From Gammaproteobacteria bacterium (GTDB lineage Bacteria; Pseudomonadota; Gammaproteobacteria; Pseudomonadales; Pseudohongiellaceae), in the NCBI GenBank assembly GCA_029253585.1, contig JAQWZF010000006.1:17223-81222 (forward strand): DNA of 64,000 nucleotides, given 5' to 3'. Of this stretch, positions 48,660 through 57,848 are shown in pieces; the first letter of the stretch is position 1; each line of letters opens with the position of its first letter. The position numbers and the translations under genes were made by a program. The notes beneath the pieces were generated by a model that saw only the letters and a program-made list of their open reading frames with translations, ran no database searches and was not told the DNA's origin.

Positions 48660-49133
48660 TCACACTAACAAATAAGGGTTGGAGATTCCAAGCCTTTCCA
48701 GTGTATTAATTTCTAGCTTTTCCATTTCTGTCGCATTCGTATCGTCGTCGTGCTGATAGCCCAATAGATGGAATAAGCCGTGAACGGTCAGGTGCGCCCA
48801 GTGATCCAAGAGCTCCTTGTCCTGTGCCTTGGCCTCAAGCTCGACAATAGCTGCACAAATAACGATATCGCCCAGTGGGAAAGTCTCTACTTGATCGCGT
48901 AGCTGGTTAGGAAAGTCGGCGGGGAAGGACAGAACGTTGGTCGGCTTGTCTTTGCCTCGGTAATCATTATTGAGCGCCTGTGAGGCGGCAGAGTCTACGA
49001 AGCTGACGCTGATACTGCATTGCTCGTCATGGCCTGCAGTCTGGAGGCCGCAATTAAGCCACTGTTCACATTGTTGCTGGCTTGGTACCCAGTGTTGCCC
49101 GCAGTTATTGCTGATACCAACTGTCGGGTTCAT
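48660..49133 (-). CDS. ybeY: Endoribonuclease YbeY
   Basis: 157 residues. A single-strand RNase with roles in 16S rRNA 3'-end maturation and ribosome quality control. The zinc site is His118, His122 and His128 (VHGLFHLLGYQHDDD), and Arg59 in the NDYRGKDKPTNVLSFP segment is the catalytic region. The start overlaps the ybeZ stop by 4 bases. Confidence 0.95.
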   Translation of the reverse strand: MNPTVGISNNCGQHWVPSQQQCEQWLNCGLQTAGHDEQCSISVSFVDSAASQALNNDYRGKDKPTNVLSFPADFPNQLRDQVETFPLGDIVICAAIVELEAKAQDKELLDHWAHLTVHGLFHLLGYQHDDDTNATEMEKLEINTLERLGISNPYLLV

Positions 49134-50134
49134 TGATCTTGTGCGGAATCCTTGCTGTTAAGTGTGGAAACAGAGCTGCGATCGAACTCGTCGTAGGCTT
49201 CGACGATTCTTTGCACAAGGCGATGACGCACTACGTCTTTCGCTTCGAAGTAAGTAAATCCTATTTCATTGATCCCAGCTAAAACCTTACTTACATGGAT
49301 TAAACCGGAACGGGTGCCCTTAGGTAAATCTATCTGAGTAACATCACCTGTTATTACCGCGGTAGAGCCAAAGCCAATACGTGTGAGGAACATCTTCATT
49401 TGTGAGGTCGTAGTGTTCTGGCTCTCATCCAAGATGATGAAGGAGTTGTTTAGTGTTCGACCGCGCATATAGGCTAGCGGAGCGACCTCGATTACATTCT
49501 TTTCTATGAGTCTGGCTACCTTTTCGAAGCCGAGCATTTCATAGAGTGCATCATACAAAGGGCGTAGATAGGGGTCGATTTTCTGCGCCAGATCCCCGGG
49601 CAGGAAGCCAAGTTTTTCACCCGCTTCCACGGCCGGTCTGACCAGCAATACTCGGTTAACTTCTTCTTTAAGAAGCGCCTCGACTGCACAGGCGACAGCG
49701 AGATAAGTCTTGCCGGTGCCAGCAGGCCCTATGCCAAAATTAATATCATGCTGGTGAATGCTGCGCACGTATTCACATTGGTGTTTGCCCCGGGGCTTAA
49801 CCGAGGATTTCGGAGTCTTTATAAACAGTTGCTCTGTTTCGCCATCGCTGTCGCTGGCTTCTGAGGGCATGGTCTCCTGCAGCGCTAGATGAACCATACT
49901 CGGGTGCAATAAGTTGCCGTGGGCAGTGTCCTGATAGAGAGACTCAAGAATGTGGCCGCCATCGGCAATCGCCGATTCGCTTCCCGATAGCTGGAAGACA
50001 TTGCCGCGCTGTTGAATAGTGAGCGTAAGGAAACTTTCTATTTGGTGTATGTGTTCATTCAGGCGACCGCAAAGATTGGAGAGGCGCTGCGCATTGTCTG
50101 GTGTCAGGGTCAAGCTGAGGGTGTGATTTGTCAT
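49130..50134 (-). CDS. ybeZ: PhoH-like ATPase YbeZ
   Basis: 334 residues. An N-terminal KH-like region (1-110) and a PhoH P-loop domain: Walker A GPAGTGKTYLA (about residue 137), GRTLNNSFIILDESQNTT containing Walker B, and the motif LTRIGFGSTAVITGD. YbeZ works with YbeY on RNA. Overlap with ybeY and the position after miaB match the conserved cluster. Confidence 0.95.
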   Translation of the reverse strand: MTNHTLSLTLTPDNAQRLSNLCGRLNEHIHQIESFLTLTIQQRGNVFQLSGSESAIADGGHILESLYQDTAHGNLLHPSMVHLALQETMPSEASDSDGETEQLFIKTPKSSVKPRGKHQCEYVRSIHQHDINFGIGPAGTGKTYLAVACAVEALLKEEVNRVLLVRPAVEAGEKLGFLPGDLAQKIDPYLRPLYDALYEMLGFEKVARLIEKNVIEVAPLAYMRGRTLNNSFIILDESQNTTTSQMKMFLTRIGFGSTAVITGDVTQIDLPKGTRSGLIHVSKVLAGINEIGFTYFEAKDVVRHRLVQRIVEAYDEFDRSSVSTLNSKDSAQDQ

Positions 50135-50208
50135 GCAGTTAGGAAAAGACCTCTTAGTAGCAAGTTGTATGGATTCAGTATAGCAAGCACTCGATCTATC
50201 TCAAGCGG

Positions 50209-51582
50209 CTAAATGCTGCCGAGTAGAGAATTCGGTAGTGCGTCAGAGATTCGGCAACTTACGAAGTTGCCGATCAGTGAATGATCGTCACTCTTGAAAT
50301 TTACTACTCTGTTGTTTTCGGTACGCCCCTGCAGGTCACCGGCATGTTTTTTAGACTTGCCAGTTACCAGGATGCGTTGATCCGTCCCTACCATGGCGGC
50401 ACTGATCGCGTTGGCATGACTGACTATCTGAGATTGCAGTGTGGCTAGCCGGTGTTTCTTCTCCTGTGCAGGGGTGAGGTCGACTAGATCGGCTGCCGGA
50501 GTGCCGGGTCTGGCGCTGTAGATGAAGCTGAACGAGGTATCAAAGCCTATTTCGATAATAAGCTTCATGGTGTCTTCGAAATCAGCGTTCGACTCCCCTG
50601 GAAACCCTACGATGAAATCGGAAGAGAGGCTGATGTTTGGCCTGATAGCTCTGATCTTTCTAATTATGGATTTATACTCCAGTGCCGTATGGCCGCGTTT
50701 CATAGCCGCCAGAATTCGGTCTGAACCACTCTGAACAGGGAGATGCAGATGATCGACTAACTCGGGAATCTGGGAGTAGACATTGATCAGGGAGCTAGAG
50801 AACTCGATAGGGTGTGACGTGGTGAAGCGGATGCGGTCTATGCCTTCGATACTGGAGATATATTGAATAAGCGTGGCCAGGTCGACAATCTCGCCCTCGT
50901 GGCTTAGACCCCTGTAGGCATTCACATTCTGTCCTAGAAGATTGATCTCGCGTACGCCCTGATCGGCGAGATGTACCGCTTCCGCTAAGACATCATCTAG
51001 CGGCCGGCTGACCTCTTCGCCTCTGGTGTAGGGCACGACACAGAAGCTACAGTATTTGCTGCAGCCTTCCATGATGGTTAGAAATGCCTGGGAGGAGCTA
51101 GCGTCAGGTTGCGGAAGGTGGTCGAACTTCTCAATCTCGGGAAAGCTGATGTCTACGACAGGTTTGCCATTGCCGCTGGCATCCAGCATTTCAGGCAGCT
51201 TGTGCAGGGTCTGGGGTCCGAAGACTACGTCGACATAAGGTGCTCGTTTGCCGATAGCGGCGCCTTCCTGACTAGCCACACAGCCGCCGACGGCGATCTT
51301 CATGCCGGGCTTGGCTTCCTTCAGGCTGCGCCAGCGGCCCAATTGGTGAAATACTTTTTCCTGCGCCTTCTCGCGAATAGAGCAGGTATTAAGCAGCAAT
51401 AGGTCTGCATTCGCAGGGTCATCGACAAGTTCTGCGTGCTGCGATTCTTTGAGCAGGTCGAGCATGCGATCGGAATCGTACTCGTTCATCTGACAGCCAT
51501 GGGTCTTGATAAAGACTTTCTTAGTCTGGCTTGGAGAGCTTTTTGCTATTTCCGGCTCGATGCTGTTCTGTTCAGGTTTCAC
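50209..51582 (-). CDS. miaB: tRNA-2-methylthio-N6-dimethylallyladenosine synthase
   Basis: About 457 residues from GTG 51582 (MKPEQNS); a longer frame reaches 51684 but adds unconserved sequence. A methylthiotransferase with an N-terminal UPF0004 domain (cysteines in [29 protein letters not shown]) binding an auxiliary cluster, a radical-SAM domain ([15 protein letters not shown]), and a C-terminal TRAM domain (about 385-450). It modifies A37 in tRNAs reading UNN codons. First gene of the miaB-to-holA series on the minus strand. Confidence 0.95.
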   Translation of the reverse strand: MKPEQNSIEPEIAKSSPSQTKKVFIKTHGCQMNEYDSDRMLDLLKESQHAELVDDPANADLLLLNTCSIREKAQEKVFHQLGRWRSLKEAKPGMKIAVGGCVASQEGAAIGKRAPYVDVVFGPQTLHKLPEMLDASGNGKPVVDISFPEIEKFDHLPQPDASSSQAFLTIMEGCSKYCSFCVVPYTRGEEVSRPLDDVLAEAVHLADQGVREINLLGQNVNAYRGLSHEGEIVDLATLIQYISSIEGIDRIRFTTSHPIEFSSSLINVYSQIPELVDHLHLPVQSGSDRILAAMKRGHTALEYKSIIRKIRAIRPNISLSSDFIVGFPGESNADFEDTMKLIIEIGFDTSFSFIYSARPGTPAADLVDLTPAQEKKHRLATLQSQIVSHANAISAAMVGTDQRILVTGKSKKHAGDLQGRTENNRVVNFKSDDHSLIGNFVSCRISDALPNSLLGSI

Positions 51583-51799
51583 AGTAATTCCGTGTAGAAG
51601 GCTATTTTCAAAAGGGGGCGAATTATAACAGCAAAAATCAGCAGTACTTAACCACGAATTGACGCATAATGGCTTGAAATTCACGGTTGCAGCCTGAAAT
51701 TAGCTCTGCGCGTTCATACCCGCTGCAAAGCAAACACTGAGCAGACAGTGGTGCAGCCCATCGAATACTATGCATTTTTAGGATAAGAGATTGATATCA

Positions 51800-52135
51800 A
51801 TGGTAAATTCCTCAGAAATCTACAAGATAACCTTCCTCAACAAGGGCAAGGTATATGAAGTCTTTGTAAAACAGGTTTATCAGAGCGACTTGTATGGCTT
51901 TATCGAGATCGAGGATTATGTGTTCGATGAAAGATCACAATTGGTGGTAGATCCTTCAGAAGAGAAACTGAAAGCAGAATTTGCTGGCGTTAAGAGAAGC
52001 TTTATTCCCATTCAGGCAATAATTCGAATCGATGAAGTCGAGAAGACCGGCGTCAGCAAGATTTCCAGTGGTGATAATGTCTCTGCTTTTCCGGTTTCGA
52101 TTTTAGGTGGCAAGGCCGATCGAAAAGATTCTTGA
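51800..52135 (+). CDS. DUF1820 family protein
   Basis: About 111 residues from ATG 51800 (a TTG at 51791 would add 3). Matches the DUF1820 family: YKITFLNKGKVYEVFVKQVYQSDLYGFIEIEDYVF (family pattern across 8-42), then SFIPIQAIIRIDEV. Small, beta-rich and cytoplasmic, widespread in gammaproteobacteria with unknown function, often near miaB, as here where it is divergent from miaB. Confidence 0.87.
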   Translation: MVNSSEIYKITFLNKGKVYEVFVKQVYQSDLYGFIEIEDYVFDERSQLVVDPSEEKLKAEFAGVKRSFIPIQAIIRIDEVEKTGVSKISSGDNVSAFPVSILGGKADRKDS

Positions 52136-52200
52136 TGTTAACTGGCCTCCACCTGAGCTGTGCGGCTCGCCTGAAATATGCCCTAGCGGTTTCCCTCTAG

Positions 52201-53190
52201 ATGGAGTCTTCTAGCCATCCCTATGCTGATTTGTCTCCAGTCGCCGTATTTGAAGCCGTGGAGAGCCTCGGCTTTGAGACCGACGCGCGAATATTTCCCC
52301 TCAATAGCTATGAGAACCGGGTCTATCAGATAGGTTTAGTAGACAAGCCCTCAATAATCGTAAAATTTTACAGGCCCGAGCGTTGGACCACTGCGCAGAT
52401 ACTCGAAGAGCATAGCTATACGCTTCAGCTAGTCGAGCTGGAAATTCCAGTGGTACCGCCCATAGCGTTCGGCAGTGCGGGCACGCTTGTACAATATAAA
52501 AATTTCCAGTTTTCAGTTTTCGAACAGTTCCTAGGACGCCCTCCCGAATTAGACAACTTGGATAATCTGCTAGTGATGGGGCGTTTTGTCGGCCGCATAC
52601 ATTCCGTTGGGGCACTGCATGATTTCGAGCATCGAGTTGAACTTACGGTGGAGCGTTTGGCAGTGCACAGCAGGCAGTTCTTGCTGGAAAATAATTTTTT
52701 GCCTAAAGACTTGCGACCTGCCTATGAATCTCTATCTCAAGATCTGATCGACAAAATTCAGCAACGGTTTTCGGCCCATGGTGAGTTGCGCAAATTACGC
52801 ATACATGGGGATTGTCACCCCGGAAATGTATTGTGGAAAGACGAGACACCAAACTTTGTAGATTTTGACGACACGGTGATGGGGCCTGGCATTCAGGATC
52901 TCTGGATGATGTTGTCGGGTGATCGTAATCAGCGACAGGCGCAGTTGCTGGAGCTAGTGGAGGGCTATAACGAGTTCCACGATTTCAGGGCGTCGGAGCT
53001 TGAGTTGGTAGAGTCTTTGCGGACCTTGCGTCTCATGCATTATAGCGCCTGGCTTGCGCGTCGCTGGGAAGATCCAGCTTTTCCGATGAGCTTTCCCTGG
53101 TTCAATACCGAGCGCTATTGGGCAGAGCATATACTCGAGCTAAGAGAGCAGCTCTATCTGTTAGATGAACCGACCTTACGTCTTGTCTAG
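52201..53190 (+). CDS. srkA: Stress response serine/threonine kinase SrkA (YihE/RdoA)
   Basis: 329 residues. A choline-kinase-like fold: Lys in IVKFYRPERWT, the catalytic loop RIHGDCHPGNVLW and the metal-binding FVDFDDTVMGPGIQDLWM. In E. coli SrkA limits cell death from envelope and oxidative stress and is encoded before dsbA. Here no dsbA follows; instead the gene converges on an ApbE-like gene with a 4-base overlap, so the usual redox neighbour is absent although a redox cluster starts on the other strand. Confidence 0.92.
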   Translation: MESSSHPYADLSPVAVFEAVESLGFETDARIFPLNSYENRVYQIGLVDKPSIIVKFYRPERWTTAQILEEHSYTLQLVELEIPVVPPIAFGSAGTLVQYKNFQFSVFEQFLGRPPELDNLDNLLVMGRFVGRIHSVGALHDFEHRVELTVERLAVHSRQFLLENNFLPKDLRPAYESLSQDLIDKIQQRFSAHGELRKLRIHGDCHPGNVLWKDETPNFVDFDDTVMGPGIQDLWMMLSGDRNQRQAQLLELVEGYNEFHDFRASELELVESLRTLRLMHYSAWLARRWEDPAFPMSFPWFNTERYWAEHILELREQLYLLDEPTLRLV

Positions 53191-54104
53191 TGAGTTGCAT
53201 TCACTCCCGTACCACCAACAGTTTCCTTGCTGTCCATATAGACATGAGGCAGCCCGGAATCCAGCAACCATCGTTTCGCGCCGCTCTCATCTTTGAGCAT
53301 GGCCATGGTCGCAACCGACCCTGCTACCGTGCACAGGTTTGCAGCAACACTCACGGCCCTTAGTCCCGCGCAGGGCCAGCCTGTAATGGGGTTCAGTATA
53401 TGGCTGTAGCGCTTGCCTTCATGCATGAAGAAGCGCTCGTAGTCGCCGCTGCTCGCGAGCCCTCCCTGTGAGAGATCTATCTTGGCCATGATGTCCTGTT
53501 CTCGATCGGGGGCGATGATGCCTGTGCTCCATGGCCTGTTGTCCGGTTGCGCTCCGATGACACTGAAATCGCCACCGAGGTTCACCAGGCCGTGGTTAAC
53601 GCCTAGATTGCGAGCCAAACGGGCAACCGAATCCGCTGCGTATTCTTTTACGATTCCACCAAAATCTATCTGCATGTCTGGGGGGATGCGCAGGCGTGAA
53701 TCTGCCCAGGAGATCTTGTGAAAACCCAGCGTTGTTTGAGCGGCATCTATCTGCGCTTGAGTCGGTATCTGTGCATTCTTGAAATCCCAGATTTGGCTTA
53801 GAGCGGCAGCGGTAACATCGAATAGGCCGTCGCTGGTCTCGTAGCAATTCTTTGCATGATCGAGCAGTGATTGTGTTTCATTATCTATCTCAATGCCGCG
53901 CCTATGACCTGCCGATCGGTTTATCTCCGTTAGAAAACTATCGCTCCTGAAGCGAGAATATTTCTTTTCCAGGCGAGCAACTTCCTCAGTCAATTGGCTC
54001 AATATTCTCTTCGCGTCGATGCGCGATTGAGCAAAGAGTTGGATCTCGCAGAAACTTCCCATGGCCTTGAAAGAGGAGCTTTTTAAAGAAAGGTGCATAG
54101 CCAA
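53187..54104 (-). CDS. ApbE-like protein with altered metal-binding Asp
   Basis: 305 residues covering the whole ApbE fold, without a lipobox or clear signal peptide. Normal ApbE enzymes use FAD to attach FMN to Thr or Ser of target proteins. Here the substrate-binding SHILNPITGWP replaces HIIDPRTGxP (Asp to Asn), and the ADA-x-x-T metal motif reads AGSVAT, so the Mg-binding Asp is Gly, while the Thr remains. DFGGIVKEYAADS and NLGGDFSVIG are kept. It is the last gene of TlpA-like/DUF4266/DUF3570/ApbE-like, about 58 bases after DUF3570. Whether it still transfers FMN is open; a variant subfamily is more likely than a dead gene because the frame is intact. Confidence 0.85.
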   Translation of the reverse strand: MAMHLSLKSSSFKAMGSFCEIQLFAQSRIDAKRILSQLTEEVARLEKKYSRFRSDSFLTEINRSAGHRRGIEIDNETQSLLDHAKNCYETSDGLFDVTAAALSQIWDFKNAQIPTQAQIDAAQTTLGFHKISWADSRLRIPPDMQIDFGGIVKEYAADSVARLARNLGVNHGLVNLGGDFSVIGAQPDNRPWSTGIIAPDREQDIMAKIDLSQGGLASSGDYERFFMHEGKRYSHILNPITGWPCAGLRAVSVAANLCTVAGSVATMAMLKDESGAKRWLLDSGLPHVYMDSKETVGGTGVNATH

Positions 54105-54162
54105 ATAGTGAAGCGCATTAGATTGTTAGAGTGGAGTGGCTGCGTAAAAACGGCGCAGTAGC

Positions 54163-55320
54163 TTAGAAACTAAAGTCAACGCCAAGAGAGAGTCGATTGT
54201 ATTTAACAAGGGCGGTACTTGGCTGTGAAACATCATAGGCGGAATACTTATCGTTTGCTAAATAGCGTTCCGCGGTGAGTGTTGCCTTCCAAGAGCCCAT
54301 ATCGGCTATTAGGCTAAAGCCACCGCTAACAGCACCGAACGCGGAGAGTCGGTAATCGCTAGACTGATACTCGCTCAGAGGATTCAGGAAATTGTCGACG
54401 TTACTGAAGAAGTCTGCGGCAGATTGGCTGTAGTAACGCAACTGGGGAACAATTTCAAATTGGCGACCTAGATTTTGATGCCAGGAAAAGTCGCCGGTGT
54501 GAGAACTAATACCAAAATCATCGTGGTAGAAGCGGTAGTTGACATGCATTGCAGCATTCGCCGCTACAAAAAACCTTCTATAGGAATTGCTCCAAGCTAT
54601 TTGTGTCTTGTCTTCGGGGCGCACGTCTCTTAGTTTGTAGGGATCGCTTAGAAATCCCGATTGTTCGGTAAAGCTCAGGGCGGTTTGAAAACTAGATACT
54701 TGATTAATGATTTGCGTGAGAGATACAAAAACAGAACTGCTCTGTTTGTCTTCTTCACGGACTCGGTTGAAGAGGGCGGCGTCGGTGGGAAAGATATCGT
54801 CCGAGGAGTAACTGAAGCCCCCGGCGAGCGTAGTTAGGTCGTTGTTATAGTGTCTCTCGCCGTTGAGTCCGAAATAGACAGCCCTATAGTCGTTTTCTTC
54901 AGAATATCCGATGTTGCCTGCGAAGCTGCCGTTGTCAAGGTAGTAACGAGTTCCTGCGCTGAGTTCCGAGCGGTTATCGCTGATGCCACTGGCACCGCTT
55001 AGGTTCACCACCGGTTTTCCATCAAGGCCAAGAGTGGTGAACCAGGGCGATGCGCCGCTCAAGGATTCGTAATTGGCATCAACATGCACAGACATATTGC
55101 GCCCCATAGGCGCGACCAGCTGAAACTGTTGTACGTCGATGTCGTAACGCTCCAGCTTGCCAAAAGGCAACTCGGAGCGAGGCAGGTCGTCTTCCTGGTA
55201 GTTGGATAACTTATAAGAGACTGTGCTTTGTGTAGGAGGCGCGTCTGCCAGGGCTATTCCAGGCAGCGCCAGAGCGGTGCTGGACAGGGCGATGATATTG
55301 GCAGAGGCGCTATTCTTCAC
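54163..55320 (-). CDS. DUF3570 family, predicted outer-membrane beta-barrel
   Basis: 385 residues. A signal peptide ends near residue 26 (GIALADAPP). The mature protein alternates polar and aromatic residues in repeated strands (VHVDANYESL, RSELSAGTRYYL, GNIGYSEENDYRAVYFGL, GGFSYSSDD, ...), ends in SLGVDFSF with C-terminal Phe, and fits a beta-barrel of about 14-16 strands. It matches DUF3570 (unknown function). It lies 14 bases after the DUF4266 lipoprotein gene, with which it is regularly paired. Probably exports, anchors or senses something at the outer membrane; no role is known. Confidence 0.87.
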   Translation of the reverse strand: MKNSASANIIALSSTALALPGIALADAPPTQSTVSYKLSNYQEDDLPRSELPFGKLERYDIDVQQFQLVAPMGRNMSVHVDANYESLSGASPWFTTLGLDGKPVVNLSGASGISDNRSELSAGTRYYLDNGSFAGNIGYSEENDYRAVYFGLNGERHYNNDLTTLAGGFSYSSDDIFPTDAALFNRVREEDKQSSSVFVSLTQIINQVSSFQTALSFTEQSGFLSDPYKLRDVRPEDKTQIAWSNSYRRFFVAANAAMHVNYRFYHDDFGISSHTGDFSWHQNLGRQFEIVPQLRYYSQSAADFFSNVDNFLNPLSEYQSSDYRLSAFGAVSGGFSLIADMGSWKATLTAERYLANDKYSAYDVSQPSTALVKYNRLSLGVDFSF

Positions 55321-55334
55321 AGTTGCGCTAGCGG

Positions 55335-55553
55335 CTAGTTGCAGCCACAGCCGCCACCGGCTGCGCTATTGCCGCCAGAGGATGCTTCTTTACTGAAGAA
55401 GATATGATCATTTAGAGCACTCTCCAGAGGGTCTGGATCCCAGGTCATTTCGTCCCTAGCGAGATAGCCGCGCTCCCATGCTCGCACGTCTGCGCAGGAG
55501 ATAAGAATAAGGCTGCAAGTTAGCAGTAGTAAGGCCGTACGCAGTTGTTTCAT
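55335..55553 (-). CDS. DUF4266 lipoprotein with C-terminal GGGCGCN tail
   Basis: 72 residues. Lipoprotein signal with Cys20 (ILISC). The mature 53 residues contain the family pattern WERGYLARDEM, WDPDPLESALNDHI, FSKEAS and a glycine-rich tail ending in GGGCGCN. The paired tail cysteines could form a disulfide, bind a metal, or be a modification site. It lies 32 bases after the TlpA-like gene and 14 before DUF3570, in a likely operon. The family has no known function. Confidence 0.88.
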   Translation of the reverse strand: MKQLRTALLLLTCSLILISCADVRAWERGYLARDEMTWDPDPLESALNDHIFFSKEASSGGNSAAGGGCGCN

Positions 55554-55585
55554 GGAAACTATCTCCCGCTATGCGCCTCAGCTGA

Positions 55586-56095
55586 CTAGTTGCCAGACAG
55601 TGAGGCCTGAATTGCTTCCTCTATCATGTCGATATCGCCAGACCGAAAGCCCATATGGACCAAGGTTACTGTGCCATCGGGCTGAATCAGGTAGGAAGTC
55701 GGCATGCCTATCACCTCAAACAGCTCGGCCGCATCACCCTCTGGGTCTGCCGGAATCAAGAAGTCTAGCGGCGCATCTTCCAGGAAGTCCAAGCCATCTT
55801 CGATTGGGTTGTCTACGTTGATGGCGACTATCTCCAGGCCCTGATCCTTGTACTTGTGGTACATGTCGTTATACAGAGGCAGCGAGGTGAGGCAGGGAGC
55901 ACACCAGGAGGCCCAGAAGTCGACATAAACAGTCTTTCCCTCAAGGCTGGCTGTACTAATAGCGGGCTGATCGCTGTAGATCGAAGGAAGGTCGAAAATT
56001 GGTACGGTATCACCTTCCTCTAGAGCCGCGGCGAGCGTGCTCACTGCGCTAAGTGCTAAAAAAGCTAATATCTGTGATTTCTGCTTAAATTTCAT
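55586..56095 (-). CDS. Periplasmic TlpA-like thioredoxin
   Basis: 169 residues. A signal peptide ends near residue 25 (LAAALEE). A thioredoxin-fold domain with active site W-Cys65-A-P-Cys68, the cis-Pro motif in GMPTSYLI (about residue 138) and an inserted strand pair typical of TlpA/ResA reductases. It should reduce or isomerise disulfides in the periplasm; the obvious candidate partner is the cysteine tail of the adjacent DUF4266 lipoprotein (inference). First gene of the four-gene cluster. Confidence 0.9.
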   Translation of the reverse strand: MKFKQKSQILAFLALSAVSTLAAALEEGDTVPIFDLPSIYSDQPAISTASLEGKTVYVDFWASWCAPCLTSLPLYNDMYHKYKDQGLEIVAINVDNPIEDGLDFLEDAPLDFLIPADPEGDAAELFEVIGMPTSYLIQPDGTVTLVHMGFRSGDIDMIEEAIQASLSGN

Positions 56096-56295
56096 GTTGT
56101 TCCCTATCTCGTGAGTTAGTTGCCATTCTCAAACTTGAAGACCGTTTTGTCTCAATTCTGCCAGAATCTCGATAATTACGATAGGCGCATGAGAGTTGGA
56201 TCATGGGTCTCGTCCTTAAATTGCAGTCAAGTGGCTTAACTCTGCAGAGTAGAACGCGCTGCGGATACTTCCGTTTACACGGTCAGTAGTAATAA

Positions 56296-57441
56296 TTAGG
56301 TAAGCTGCGGATTGGGCTCTGCGAGCCTGCGTAGTAGATACTGCCAGCGCCGTTTCTGAGTCTTTAGTCGAAATTGCATCTCACGGTAGCCATGCTTGAG
56401 CTGGAGTTGATCCAATGAATGAAGGCTTTCCTGCAGCTGTTTGCCTTTAGCCTCGTACCAGGCCTGTCTGTGTTCGGTCCACAGTTGCAGGGTGTGCAGG
56501 AACTGCTCGTATTCTGACTCCAGGCGAAGTCTCCAGGTTTCAGAAATATCGAAGCGTTCGCATTTCTCCGTCGCTTTACGGTATTGAAGTTCCAGTCTAG
56601 CCTTCTCGATCTGTGCTGTATTGCAGCGCTTTAAATCGTGGGTCAGGCCAACCAGAGCAAGCAGGCTTATGATCCATTTCGTTGGATCGAAATGCCACCA
56701 CCGAATACCATTTCTGTAGTCCCATTGGAAAGTATGATGATAATTATGATAGCCCTCACCATAGGTGAAGAAAGCCAGCAGTGTGTTGTCTCTCGCAGAG
56801 CTATTCTCGCTATACGGCTGTCGCCCCCAAATATGTGCTATGGAATTTATCAGGTAGGTAACATGCTGGCTTAGAACCAGACGTAGTAATCCGCCCAGTA
56901 AGATCCCAGCGAGAATATCTCCGTGGATAAACCCAAGGAATGCGGGCAGTCCAATATTCATAAATAGAAGTAAGCTTAGATAGTGCTTTCTCTGCCACAC
57001 GACGATTGGATCATGCATGAGATCCTTGGCATTCGAAAAATCATTCTGGCCGCTCTTATAATTCCGGAGAATCCAGCCTATATGAGAAAACCAAAACCCT
57101 CGACTTGCGGAGTATGGGTCGCGCTCATTGTTATCAACATGTTGATGGTGGCGCCGATGTGCCGACGCCCAAGTTAAGATGTCGTTTTGAAGTGCGCAGG
57201 CGCCTCCCAATGCAAAGATTGAGCGAACAATTGGATGTGCCTTATAGGCTTTGTGGGACCAGAGGCGGTGATAGCCGGCGGTAATGGATATGCCGCAAAA
57301 GCCCATGAGAAGGACGAAAACGGCCCATTCGTAAAGGTCGTAGCCATAAAAATAACCGTAGAGGGGTACTAAGACTATTGCGAATGCCGGCGTTAGGCTG
57401 AATAGCAGCATATTCGTCCAGTTGATCGGGGCTTTTTCCAT
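56296..57441 (-). CDS. Acyl-CoA delta-9-type fatty acid desaturase with coiled-coil tail
   Basis: 381 residues. Four to five membrane helices and three histidine boxes: His58-RLWS-His63, His95-RR-His98-His99 and His232-NY-His235-His236, the di-iron site of membrane desaturases. It introduces a double bond into saturated acyl chains, probably for membrane fluidity. Beyond about residue 265 comes a basic, helical, probably coiled-coil extension of about 115 residues (QIEKARLELQYRKATEK ... RLKTQKRRWQYLLRRLAE), as seen in some gammaproteobacterial desaturases. Single gene on the minus strand. Confidence 0.92.
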   Translation of the reverse strand: MEKAPINWTNMLLFSLTPAFAIVLVPLYGYFYGYDLYEWAVFVLLMGFCGISITAGYHRLWSHKAYKAHPIVRSIFALGGACALQNDILTWASAHRRHHQHVDNNERDPYSASRGFWFSHIGWILRNYKSGQNDFSNAKDLMHDPIVVWQRKHYLSLLLFMNIGLPAFLGFIHGDILAGILLGGLLRLVLSQHVTYLINSIAHIWGRQPYSENSSARDNTLLAFFTYGEGYHNYHHTFQWDYRNGIRWWHFDPTKWIISLLALVGLTHDLKRCNTAQIEKARLELQYRKATEKCERFDISETWRLRLESEYEQFLHTLQLWTEHRQAWYEAKGKQLQESLHSLDQLQLKHGYREMQFRLKTQKRRWQYLLRRLAEPNPQLT

Positions 57442-57611
57442 TATTGAGGTTCCTGCAAGAGTGGCCTATAGGGTCCAGGTTGAATTAGCTGTAAAACTCA
57501 ACATGATAGAGCGTAGTATTAACAGAATCGGGCGCAGCTGCAACCGGTAGCGTAATCAATGAGAGTATTGGTGAAATATTTTATAGGGGCAGTAGTTTAG
57601 AGGCGGGGAAA

Positions 57612-57824
57612 ATGGAAGAAAAGCTAGTCGAACTGGAAACTAAATTTAGTTATCAAGAGGATCTGATGTCAGCGTTAAACGAGGTTGTTATTAGACAGCA
57701 GCGTCAACTCGATGAATTGCTCAGGCAGATGTCGGCGGTAAAGGAGCAATTACAAGAAGCGAGCGAGAGAGTGCCCGGTGAGGGAGGTGAGTCAGATCAA
57801 AATGAACAACCCCCTCACTACTGA
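57612..57824 (+). CDS. slyX: SlyX family protein
   Basis: 70 residues. A coiled coil from about 3 to 50 (LVELETKFSYQEDLMSALNEV, split at the heptads) and the C-terminal PPHY motif define SlyX. The function is unknown. The gene is followed by a hairpin formed by CAACCCCCTCA (57807-57817) and TGAGGAGGTTG (57822-57832) that overlaps its stop and lacks a T-run, so it is only a possible terminator facing the convergent cold-shock gene. Confidence 0.9.
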   Translation: MEEKLVELETKFSYQEDLMSALNEVVIRQQRQLDELLRQMSAVKEQLQEASERVPGEGGESDQNEQPPHY

Positions 57825-57848
57825 GGAGGTTGTACTAAGCCTCAAGCC

